Positions 7,323 to 13,376 of a stretch of 19,125 bases of DNA are shown piece by piece. This DNA comes from Pseudomonadota bacterium. GTDB lineage: Bacteria; Desulfobacterota; Desulfovibrionia; Desulfovibrionales; Desulfovibrionaceae. The DNA lies in NCBI GenBank assembly GCA_023435825.1, contig JAEZMB010000186.1, positions 1 to 19,125 on the forward strand, read 5' to 3'. How positions within the stretch are numbered: position 1 is the first letter of the stretch; every line of letters begins with the position of its first letter. Below the pieces are notes generated by a model that made no database searches, had not been told where the DNA came from, and saw only the letters and a program-made list of their open reading frames with translations. Both the position numbers and the translations under genes were made by a program.

Positions 7323-10085
7323 ATGTCCACGAAAATACTCAAGTACAACCCGTCCTTTCTCACCGACGACGAGCTTATCGAGGGGTTTGTCGTTCGTCAG
7401 GCCACCTTGGCCCTGCTTCTGGAGGTGGTCCGGGACAACGTGCACGAGACAAACCAGCATGTGCTGGTCATCGGCCCCCGGGGCAGCGGCAAGACCACCT
7501 TGCTGCGCCGGGTGGCCGCCGCCGTGCGCCAGACCCCGGAGCTGGCCGCCCGCTGGTTTCCCCTGCCCTTTGGCGAGGAAAGCTATGAAGTCGCTTCGGC
7601 CGGGCAGTTCTGGCTGGAGGCTGTGCACTATCTGGGCCTCCAAACCGCCGACCCGACATGGGCCGAGGTTCATGCCGAACTCCTTCGGGAGCCCGATGAA
7701 ACGCGCCTGGGGCAACGCTGCCTGGCCCGTTTGCTCGACTTCGCCGACAGTCAGGGCAAGCGCCTGCTGCTGCTTGTGGAAAACTTGAATCTCCTGTTCT
7801 CGGAGCAGCTCAGCGACGCCGACGCCTGGGCGCTTCGGGCCGTCCTCATGCACGAACCCCGGCTCATGCTCCTGGGGTCGGCCACCAGCCGTTTCGATGC
7901 CATCGGCTCCAAGGACAAGGCCATGTACGAACTCTTCCGGGTGATCGAGTTGCCGCGACTAACCGTCGCGGAATGCCGATCGATCTGGAACCGGGTAACC
8001 GGCCAGGAGATTCCCGAGGAACAGGCCAGGGCCATCCAGATTCTGACCGGCGGCAATCCGCGCCTCTTGACCATTCTCTCGATTTTCGGGGCCAAGCGCT
8101 CGTTCCGGTCGTTGCTTGAGGATTTGTCGCTGCTGGTGGATGAGCACACGGATTATTTCAAATCGAATTTCGAGAGCCTGCCGCCGGCGGAGCGCAAGGT
8201 GTTCGCCTGCCTGGCCGCCTTGTGGGAGGACAGCACGGCCGGGGACGTGGCCCGGGCCGCCCGCATGACCACGAGCCAGGCGAGCGCCCTGCTCAAGCGC
8301 CTGGAAGGGCGCGGCGCGGTGAAGGCCGGGGTTCTGCAGAAAGGCAAGCGGAAGTACCAGCTGGCCGAGCGGCTCTACAATATCTATTACCTCATGCGCC
8401 GCAGCCAGGACGGAGGCCGTGTCCGGGCGGTGGTCAATTTCATGGTCCAGTTCTACGGCCAGACGCGGCTGCACGAGGCCGTGGCGGACATCGCCCGTGA
8501 GGCTTGCGACCTTGGGGACGGGCAGCGTTCGCACCATTACCGGGCCATGCAGATGCTGTGCGCTTCGCCCGAGGTTCGGGAGAAACTGGAGCGTATTCGC
8601 GAAATGTTGCCGCCGGAATTTCTGCAGCTTCCAGATATTCCGGATGACTTGCAGTGGTTGGCAGCGCCAATGGATGATGAGCTTTTGCAAAAGGTGGAGT
8701 CACTGTTTTCCGAAGCTGTACAAGCTTCAAATGAAAAACGGTATATTGATGCAGAGAATGCTCTACGAAAGAGTCTGGAGCTGAAGCCGAATTTTGCCTG
8801 GGCCTGGGCTGAACTTGGTCGAATATTAGCTGATTATCTGAATCAAGATAATGCAGGAATAGATTGCCTTCGAACAGCTGTGGCGTTGGATCCTGGCGAG
8901 GCTTATCACTGGGCCACGCTTGGCGGAATTCTGTCTGACACGCGGACGAATCCTATGGAAGGTGCGGACTGCCTACGAAATGCCGTGAAGCTGAAGCCTG
9001 GAGACGCTTATCACTGGGCTACGCTCGGCCGAATTTTGTCCGAAGAGCTTGGCCAGCACGAGGAAGGTGTGATCTGCCTGCGAAAGGCGGTGGAACTCAA
9101 ACCGAGATACGCTTATTGCTGGGCTACGCTTGGTCGGATTCTATCTGATACGCTTGGCCAGCACGAGGAAGGTATGACCTGCCTGCGGAAGGCGGTGGAA
9201 CTCAAACCGGGAGATGCGTATAACTGGGGTACTCTCGGCAGGATTTTGTCAGACAGGCTAGACCAGCCCGCAGAAGGCGTGAATTGCCTGCGAAAGGCGG
9301 TGGAACTCAAACCGGATGACGCTTGGGTTTGGGCGACACTTGCCCAAGTGTTGATCGAAAAGCTAGACAGGCCCGAAGAAGCTGAGGTTTGCCTGCGAAA
9401 GTTCTTGGAACTCAAACCGGATGACGCTTGGACTTGGGCGACACTTGGCCAGACTTTGGCTTTCAAACTGGACCAGCCCCAGCAGGGGGCCGACTGCCTG
9501 CGAAAGACACTGGAACTCATGCCGAATTCTGCTTGGGCCTGGTTGGGACTTGGCCATGTGTTAGCCGAAAAGCTAGGCCAACCCGAAGAAGGGACCACTT
9601 GCTTACAAAAAGCCGTCACACTCGACGCGAACCTTGACCTCGCATGGAACTCCCTCGCCTGCCTGCTGGCCACGGCGGGACACTTGGTGGAAAGCGAGGA
9701 GTGCGTCCGTAAAGCCCTCGCCATTCAAGATGATCCCAACTACCACGGCACATTATCCCGGGTACTGGCCCTGCGCGGCAACATTCCCGAAGCCTTGCAC
9801 CACGCCGGCATCGTCCTGCAGCACCCCGATGTCGTCCGCTCGGACATCCAGGAATCGACCGACGTGCTGACCACCGCCGCCGCCCTGGGGCATGGGCAGG
9901 AAGCCCTGGATCTCCTCGTTGCCTCGCCGAGCCTGCCGGACCTGGAACCGCTGGCCGCCGGACTGCGGCAATACCTCGGCCTGGAGGTGCAAGCGCCCCA
10001 GGAAGTCAAGGAGATCGGGGAAGATATCGTCAAGCGCATCGAGCACTGGAAAGCCTGGCACAAGCAGCAAGGGACGCCAGAGTAA
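7323..10085 (+). CDS. P-loop ATPase with winged helix and nine TPR-like repeats
   Basis: The 920-residue protein has an N-terminal NTPase module with Walker A GPRGSGKTT (51-59, K58). The Walker-B-like strand is RLLLLVEN (147-154), with glutamate E153 where aspartate is usual, and a sensor-like strand LMLLGSATSR follows (181-190). A winged-helix module spans about 285-365 (TSQASALLKRLEGRG). From about 485 to 799 there are nine TPR-like units of exactly 35 residues, with Trp at 495, 530, 565, 600, 635, 670, 705, 740 and 775, then a helical C-terminus. Such repeats usually bind peptides or proteins, so this is the likely sensor of a STAND-like switch. GGAGA overlapping the stop of the upstream ATPase gives the ribosome site. 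The repeat part is visibly AT-richer than the rest of the gene, suggesting a different history. Function is unproven. Confidence 0.85.
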   Translation: MSTKILKYNPSFLTDDELIEGFVVRQATLALLLEVVRDNVHETNQHVLVIGPRGSGKTTLLRRVAAAVRQTPELAARWFPLPFGEESYEVASAGQFWLEAVHYLGLQTADPTWAEVHAELLREPDETRLGQRCLARLLDFADSQGKRLLLLVENLNLLFSEQLSDADAWALRAVLMHEPRLMLLGSATSRFDAIGSKDKAMYELFRVIELPRLTVAECRSIWNRVTGQEIPEEQARAIQILTGGNPRLLTILSIFGAKRSFRSLLEDLSLLVDEHTDYFKSNFESLPPAERKVFACLAALWEDSTAGDVARAARMTTSQASALLKRLEGRGAVKAGVLQKGKRKYQLAERLYNIYYLMRRSQDGGRVRAVVNFMVQFYGQTRLHEAVADIAREACDLGDGQRSHHYRAMQMLCASPEVREKLERIREMLPPEFLQLPDIPDDLQWLAAPMDDELLQKVESLFSEAVQASNEKRYIDAENALRKSLELKPNFAWAWAELGRILADYLNQDNAGIDCLRTAVALDPGEAYHWATLGGILSDTRTNPMEGADCLRNAVKLKPGDAYHWATLGRILSEELGQHEEGVICLRKAVELKPRYAYCWATLGRILSDTLGQHEEGMTCLRKAVELKPGDAYNWGTLGRILSDRLDQPAEGVNCLRKAVELKPDDAWVWATLAQVLIEKLDRPEEAEVCLRKFLELKPDDAWTWATLGQTLAFKLDQPQQGADCLRKTLELMPNSAWAWLGLGHVLAEKLGQPEEGTTCLQKAVTLDANLDLAWNSLACLLATAGHLVESEECVRKALAIQDDPNYHGTLSRVLALRGNIPEALHHAGIVLQHPDVVRSDIQESTDVLTTAAALGHGQEALDLLVASPSLPDLEPLAAGLRQYLGLEVQAPQEVKEIGEDIVKRIEHWKAWHKQQGTPE
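8775..9719 (+). repeat. Nine 105-bp coding repeats (TPR-like array)
   Basis: Each unit encodes a 35-residue helix-turn-helix of the form CLRKAVELKP-DAYxWATLGRIL-LGQPEEG. The DNA copies are close to identical in places: GGTGGAACTCAAACCG or a near copy recurs about every 105 bp around 9089, 9194, 9299 and 9404. The outer copies have drifted more than the central ones, as expected if the centre expands and contracts by recombination. Copy number may differ between strains. Confidence 0.85.
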
Positions 10086-10130
10086 AAGGGCATCCCGCTC
10101 CCGCCCAAAGCGACGGCTTCGGCTGCCCTC

Positions 10131-10159
10131 TTGCCCATGTCCTTCACGGTCGTTATAAC
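10131..10159 (+). promoter_or_regulatory. Toxin-antitoxin promoter with palindromic -10/operator
   Basis: TTGCCC (10131-10136), a 17-bp spacer and TATAAC (10154-10159) form a good promoter. The -10 lies within the perfect palindrome GTTATAAC (10152-10159), a natural site for autorepression by the AbrB-type antitoxin. Confidence 0.6.
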
Positions 10160-10185
10160 ATCAGTGTCAACATGGAGGTGGCCCT

Positions 10186-10413
10186 GTGCTGGCGCTTAAA
10201 ATCAGAAAGGTGGGGAACTCCCTCGGGCTGGTGCTGCCGAAGGAAGCGGTGGCGCGGCTCAAGGTCGTGGAAGGCGATACCGTGTATCTGACGGATGCCC
10301 AGGACGGCTACCGGATCACGCCCATGGACGCGTCCTTTGCCGAGCAGATGGCGGCGGCGGAAGACATCATGCGCGAGGATCGGGACGTGTTGCGCGAGTT
10401 GTCCAACCGATGA
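10186..10413 (+). CDS. AbrB/MazE-type antitoxin
   Basis: This 75-residue protein begins with the SpoVT-AbrB DNA-binding fold: KIRKVGNSLGLVLPKEAV at 5-22, then EGDTVYL, followed by an acidic helical tail (about 45-75) of the kind that wraps around and blocks a toxin. It starts at GTG, with GGAGG 7 nt upstream. Its TGA overlaps the toxin ATG (ATGA), so translation is coupled. It should both neutralise the toxin and repress its own promoter at 10131-10159. AbrB-fold antitoxins paired with Doc toxins, in place of the classic Phd, are a known type of combination. Confidence 0.9.
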   Translation: MLALKIRKVGNSLGLVLPKEAVARLKVVEGDTVYLTDAQDGYRITPMDASFAEQMAAAEDIMREDRDVLRELSNR

Positions 10414-10787
10414 CATGGCGATGGATTGCCGCCGCCGTGGTCCTGGCCGTCCATGACCAGCAGCTTGCCGAACATGGCGGCTCGGCCGGGGTCCGGGACA
10501 TGGGGTTGCTGGAAAGCGCCCTGGCCAGGCCGGCGCAGTTCGCGGCCTACGGGGAGCCTGACGTTTTCGATCTGGCCGCGACCTATGCCCATGGCATCGC
10601 CAGGAATCATCCCTTCGTGGACGGCAACAAGCGCACGGCCTATGTCGCGTGCCTGCTCTTCCTGCGGCTTCATGGGGTTCGCATTGATGCCCCGGGACCG
10701 GAGCGCGTCATGGTGTTCGAGCAGCTTGGCAAGGGGTCACTTGACCGGGATGCCCTGGCTGGGTGGTTGCGGGCGCGGGGGAAATAG
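10410..10787 (+). CDS. doc: Doc/Fic-family toxin
   Basis: The 125-residue protein has the size and Fic signature of phage P1 Doc, a kinase that inactivates elongation factor Tu. The active-site motif HPFVDGNKRTA (67-77) provides H67, D71 and K74. The lysine in the NKR position marks the Doc branch, whereas AMP-adding Fic enzymes usually have a glycine there; HPF and DGN, on the other hand, resemble the AMP-adding form. There is no N- or C-terminal inhibitory helix, in line with inhibition by the separate antitoxin. The gene overlaps the antitoxin by 4 bp. The motif is intact, so the toxin should be active. The module could stabilise the surrounding accessory block or act in phage defence. Confidence 0.92.
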   Translation: MTWRWIAAAVVLAVHDQQLAEHGGSAGVRDMGLLESALARPAQFAAYGEPDVFDLAATYAHGIARNHPFVDGNKRTAYVACLLFLRLHGVRIDAPGPERVMVFEQLGKGSLDRDALAGWLRARGK

Positions 10788-10788
10788 T

Positions 10789-10806
10789 TGTGGAGAAGAC
10801 TCCACA
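10789..10806. other. Perfect hairpin directly after the toxin gene
   Basis: TGTGGAG (10789-10795), loop AAGA, CTCCACA (10800-10806) form a 7-bp stem starting 2 nt after the toxin stop. There is no T-run, so it may be an mRNA-stabilising or weak termination structure. Confidence 0.5.
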
Positions 10807-10826
10807 TACACGCCGCAATGCACTGA

Positions 10827-10838
10827 TAATACGTATTA
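10827..10838. promoter_or_regulatory. 12-bp perfect palindrome TAATACGTATTA
   Basis: TAATACGTATTA is its own reverse complement and stands in otherwise gene-free DNA after the toxin gene. A dimeric DNA-binding protein site is the simplest reading; the owner is unknown. Confidence 0.4.
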
Positions 10839-10858
10839 AAATGCGTTCGTACTTTTGC

Positions 10859-10881
10859 AGTTATCCGGTAAGTTATCCGGT
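10859..10881. repeat. Tandem 12-bp repeat AGTTATCCGGTA
   Basis: AGTTATCCGGT occurs twice with a 12-bp period. The 10-bp core TATCCGGTAA (10862-10871) recurs in inverted orientation as TTACCGGATA at 11452-11461, just upstream of dinD, so the two could be ends of an inserted segment or repeated operator half-sites. Confidence 0.5.
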
Positions 10882-11188
10882 TCTTTGTCCCTCTGCGCCC
10901 CTCAAGAATACCATCGCAGCCAACGGTCCATCCAGCCGATGACTACCCCACCTGGCACAGGTCCGGGAGTTGCCTGCGGGGTTGCGGCCTCACGCTGCCC
11001 GGCCGATAAAAAGAACGTATTTTTCGTGGAGAAATGGAAAACTAGGCAACATACTGATATAAAAAGAGTTCATATGGTAGTTCTAATTCCGTGCGGAAAA
11101 TTTGGCGTCGGACATATTTGTAATATACTGTTTTTATAGATGTAATTTCATGAGTGCTGTTTACGACGGAAGAACGCGGAAAATTCCG

Positions 11189-11234
11189 TGAAAGAAAATG
11201 GAAAGCGGCCCATCTCCCGCAGGAGCCAGGCCGC
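11189..11234 (-). terminator. Intrinsic terminator of the truncated minus-strand gene
   Basis: Read on the minus strand, GCGGCC (11234-11229) pairs with GGCCGC (11210-11205). An inner CTCC/GGGAG pairing extends the stem, and a T-rich run (TTTCCATTTTCTTT) follows. It lies about 28 bp beyond the TAG of the remnant at 11262-11440. Confidence 0.7.
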
Positions 11235-11261
11235 CCATGATCCAGTTGCCGAAGCCCGAGG

Positions 11262-11440
11262 CTACGCCTGCGCCGCCTCCTGCATCTGCTTTTGCCGATT
11301 GGCCCGGAGAATTCGCAGGCCGGAAAGGGCGACGGCCATCAGGTTGGTGGCTTCGTCTCTTTGCCGCGACGGCCGGGCAACGAAATCCGACAGGCTGTTT
11401 CTTGTGGCGTCCTGAGCCCGTTGCCATGCCGCCCAATGAT
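11262..11440 (-). pseudogene. 5'-truncated remnant of an unidentified gene
   Basis: On the minus strand a frame ends at TAG (11262-11264) and encodes about 59 protein-like residues, including NHWAAWQRAQDA, SLSDFVARP, LMAVALSGLRIL and a C-terminal RQKQMQEAAQA. Codons are G/C-rich at the third position, like the host genes and unlike dinD. The frame stays open to about 11513 but contains no ATG, GTG or TTG before an internal ATG near the end. The coding character stops where AT-rich DNA begins, and an intrinsic terminator sits just beyond the stop. I read it as the 3' end of a resident gene whose 5' part was replaced when dinD arrived. The helical, Ala/Leu-rich C-terminus does not identify a family. 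Confidence 0.5.
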
Positions 11441-11450
11441 TGCATATAAG
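11421..11450 (+). promoter_or_regulatory. Possible dinD promoter
   Basis: TTGCCA (11421-11426) and TATAAG (11445-11450) with an 18-bp spacer lie 50 bp upstream of the dinD ATG. I found no CTGT-N8-ACAG type LexA box nearby, so SOS control is not supported by the sequence. Confidence 0.4.
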
Positions 11451-11499
11451 ATTACCGGATATTCCTTGCGAAGTCGCCCGAAAACGGGAGGAGCAGCAG

Positions 11500-12351
11500 A
11501 TGAGTCCTGACGAGATTGAGAACGCGCACCACCGGACATTTGATGAAATTCGGAACGAGGACGAGGAGGGAAATGAGTTCTGGTTTGCTAGAGACCTAGC
11601 TCCGCTGCTTGAGTATCAGCAATGGCGAAATTTCGTTCAAGTTATCGAAAAATCAAAAATATCTTGCCAGAATTCCGGCCAGGAAACAAAGAACCATTTT
11701 GCTGAGGTCAGCAAAATGGTCGCGCTTGGTTCGGGGGCAAAGCGGGAAGTTCAAGACTTTAAATTGTCAAGGTATGCTTGCTACTTGATCGTTCAAAATG
11801 GCGATCCTTCGAAGCCCGTAATTGCTCTTGGCCAATCATACTTCGCTTTACAGACGCGACGTCAAGAAATAAGCGACGAATCTTCCTTCAGACAACTCAC
11901 TGAAGACGAGCGCCGCCTGGCATTGCGTTCTGAAATGACTCGTCACAACAAAGGATTGTGCGCAGCTGCGAAAGACGCAGGAGTTATCACAGGTCTTGAT
12001 TATGCGATATTTCAAGATCATGGTTACAAAGGCTTATATGGCGGGCTAGGGGCTAAAGCTATTCATGCAAAGAAAGGCTTAAAGAAAAGCCATCAAATCC
12101 TTGACCACATGGGAAGTACCGAGCTGGCAGCCAATCTTTTCCGTGCTACTCAAACAGAAGAAAAGATTCGCCGTGAAAATGTTCGTGGGAAACAAGCAGC
12201 AAATGCTACACATTACGAAGTCGGAGCTAAAGTTCGTCAGACAATAAAAGAACTTGGGGGCACGATGCCCGAAAATCTTCCAACTCCGGAAAAAAGCATT
12301 AAGAAATTGGAGTCCGAGAGAAAAAAAACGCTTCCTCATTCAGAAAAATAG
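11500..12351 (+). CDS. dinD: DNA damage-inducible protein D (DinD)
   Basis: The 283-residue protein closely follows Escherichia coli DinD along its length. Recognisable stretches are LSRYACYLIVQNGDPSKPVI, the LxTRRQE segment, DYAIFQDHGYKGLYGG and LDHMGSTELAANLFRATQTE, then KVRQTIKELGGTMPE near the end. In E. coli, DinD is SOS-induced and has been reported to interfere with RecA filaments; its N-terminal part is a BRO/Bro-N-like DNA-binding-type region found in phage and mobile genes. I start at ATG 11500, behind GGGAGGAG; a TTG start at 11440 would lack a ribosome site. Base composition is clearly AT-richer than the host genes, there is a truncated gene upstream and a tRNA downstream, so recent transfer is likely. 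It is a single-gene unit. Confidence 0.95.
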   Translation: MSPDEIENAHHRTFDEIRNEDEEGNEFWFARDLAPLLEYQQWRNFVQVIEKSKISCQNSGQETKNHFAEVSKMVALGSGAKREVQDFKLSRYACYLIVQNGDPSKPVIALGQSYFALQTRRQEISDESSFRQLTEDERRLALRSEMTRHNKGLCAAAKDAGVITGLDYAIFQDHGYKGLYGGLGAKAIHAKKGLKKSHQILDHMGSTELAANLFRATQTEEKIRRENVRGKQAANATHYEVGAKVRQTIKELGGTMPENLPTPEKSIKKLESERKKTLPHSEK

Positions 12352-12358
12352 ATACGAG

Positions 12359-12465
12359 TCCCCCAAAAGCGGGCGGCGGACTACGGATCGGCCCCTTGCC
12401 ATGCTCAAAAGCGTTGGGCGACGGCTAAACGGCGGCCCGCAGGATCGTTTGGGGGAAGACTTTTT
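12359..12465 (+). other. Long-range inverted repeat downstream of dinD
   Basis: TCCCCCAAA (12359-12367) pairs exactly with TTTGGGGGA (12448-12456), and nested inside GCGGGC (12369-12374) pairs with GCCCGC (12435-12440). TTTTT follows at 12461-12465. The roughly 100-nt fold could be an extended terminator of dinD or a remnant of a mobile-element end. I do not recognise it as a known RNA family. Confidence 0.4.
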
Positions 12466-12466
12466 G

Positions 12467-12485
12467 AAGAAATGGGCGAACGCCC
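12467..12485 (-). terminator. Short terminator after tRNA-Ser
   Basis: On the minus strand GGGC-GTTC-GCCC (12485-12474) is followed by ATTTCTTC. It lies 6 nt beyond the tRNA CCA end. Confidence 0.5.
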
Positions 12486-12491
12486 GTAAAC

Positions 12492-12581
12492 TGGCGGAGG
12501 GAGAGGGATTTGAACCCCCGGACGGGTTTCCCCGCCAATGGTTTTCAAGACCACCGCCTTAAACCGCTCGGCCATCCCTCC
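12492..12581 (-). tRNA. tRNA-Ser (anticodon UGA)
   Basis: The 90-nt gene reads on the minus strand. The acceptor stem GGAGGGA (12581-12575) pairs with TCCCTCC (12502-12496), with discriminator G and an encoded CCA (12494-12492). The anticodon loop CTTGAAA (12549-12543) carries TGA, which reads UCA serine codons. The T-arm GGTTCAAATCC and a long variable arm (around GGCGGGGAAACCCGTCC) are as expected for a serine tRNA. It begins only 13 bp after the stop of the upstream PilZ gene, so it may be transcribed from a promoter inside that gene or with it. Its 3' end faces dinD. No second copy of the 3' end was found within the window, so integration at this tRNA is not shown. Confidence 0.97.
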
Positions 12582-12594
12582 GCAGACAGCCTCT

Positions 12595-13308
12595 TTAAAG
12601 CGCTTTGCCCGGACAGGCAATATCCATCTCGTCGGCTTCGCAGCCAAGCTGCCCCAACTCCGTGAACAGCGCCTCGGGCATCTCCAGAAAAGCCAACCCC
12701 ACGCCCGGCACGGCGCGCCGCAGCGCCCAGGGCTCGTGCCAGGCCACCCGGGTGCGCACCGGCGCGTCGCTCACGTCCGGAAACACCACCCAGGCCTCCT
12801 GGCCGATCTCCCAGGACGCCGCGGTAAAAAGGAAACAGCCGAGATAGGAAACATTGATGGTGAAGGTCTTTTCGCCGCCGTCGCCGCCGTCGCCGCCAAC
12901 TGGCAGCGCGCGCCACAGCACGGCCGGCAGGTTGGCCTCCACCCGCTCGCCGCGCCGCAGGCTGCGCGGCAGGAAATCGCGGCAGGCGGCGGTAAAAACC
13001 GACAGCCCGTCCCGCGACGGCGGCCCGGCGTCCGCGCCCAGGGCGAAAACCGTGTCCGTGGTCGGATCGTATTTGAGGCGCGCCGAAGGATAGATCTCGG
13101 CCAGACGTTGCAGCACACGCTTGTCGAAATGCTTTTCCCGCACCAGGGTCGGCACGTCGAACAGCACGCCGTTATACCGGCGGCATCGGGCGGCGCGCAG
13201 CAGCTCCCCGGGCGTTTCGGCCACATCGCAGGCCGCGCCCAGGCGCGTCAGTTCGGCCACGATGCGATCCCGGGCCTGGCCCCGGCGGGCCACAAGCAGC
13301 ATGTGCAT
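12595..13308 (-). CDS. PilZ-domain protein with degenerate receiver-like N-terminus
   Basis: The 237-residue cytoplasmic protein has an N-terminal alpha/beta region (about 1-100) that resembles a response-regulator receiver in its pattern (MLLVAR, YNGVLFDVPT), but lacks the full acidic cluster and so probably is not phosphorylated. The C-terminal part is a PilZ domain with RRGER (R118-xxx-R122) and NVSYLG (N152, S154, G157), the two cyclic-di-GMP-binding signatures. It likely couples c-di-GMP to motility or surface behaviour. It lies 68 bp downstream of cheV in the same orientation and is probably in the same unit. A 9-bp GGCGGCGAC-type repeat (three copies, 12872-12898) encodes GGDGGDGG between the motifs and could slip. 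Start: ATG 13308; M3 is an alternative. Confidence 0.82.
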   Translation of the reverse strand: MHMLLVARRGQARDRIVAELTRLGAACDVAETPGELLRAARCRRYNGVLFDVPTLVREKHFDKRVLQRLAEIYPSARLKYDPTTDTVFALGADAGPPSRDGLSVFTAACRDFLPRSLRRGERVEANLPAVLWRALPVGGDGGDGGEKTFTINVSYLGCFLFTAASWEIGQEAWVVFPDVSDAPVRTRVAWHEPWALRRAVPGVGLAFLEMPEALFTELGQLGCEADEMDIACPGKAL

Positions 13309-13376
13309 GGATGGCGACCGTCCTCGATACGTCCTGACCGGTCAAAACCCTGCGTCGTCTCCGCGCGCGGCAATCG

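Larger units (their letters stand above)
10807..11188. other. Gene-free, AT-rich accessory DNA
   Basis: No convincing coding sequence is present; a frame at 10855-11139 lacks a ribosome site and has low-complexity, unprotein-like content. Parts (about 11005-11160) are much richer in A+T than the neighbouring genes, typical of imported DNA. It holds the palindrome at 10827-10838, the tandem repeat at 10859-10881, and a stem CGGAA/TTCCG near 11177-11188. Confidence 0.6.

Noticed and set aside
6294..7853. Minus-strand frame of 519 codons across the two ATPase genes
   Set aside because: It spans the junction of two well-supported genes on the other strand and has no ribosome site or motif.
8775..9719. 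Regular repeats considered as a CRISPR array
   Set aside because: The 105-bp unit is one continuous reading frame of TPR-like repeats; there are no short identical repeats separated by unique spacers.
10855..11139. Possible 94-residue protein after the toxin gene
   Set aside because: It has no ribosome site, no recognisable pattern and changes composition midway; treated as non-coding.
11380..11499. LexA/SOS box upstream of dinD
   Set aside because: CTGTTTCTTGTGGCGT near 11395 has only one half of CTGT-N8-ACAG; no full box was found.
12413..12440. GTTGGGC as an integron attC core site
   Set aside because: It fits GTTRRRY, but the matching RYYYAAC partner and the rest of the attC structure are missing.
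10788..12510. Attachment-site duplication of the tRNA-Ser 3' end
   Set aside because: I looked for a second copy of the tRNA end (GGAGGGAGAGGGATTT) on the dinD side and found none in the window.
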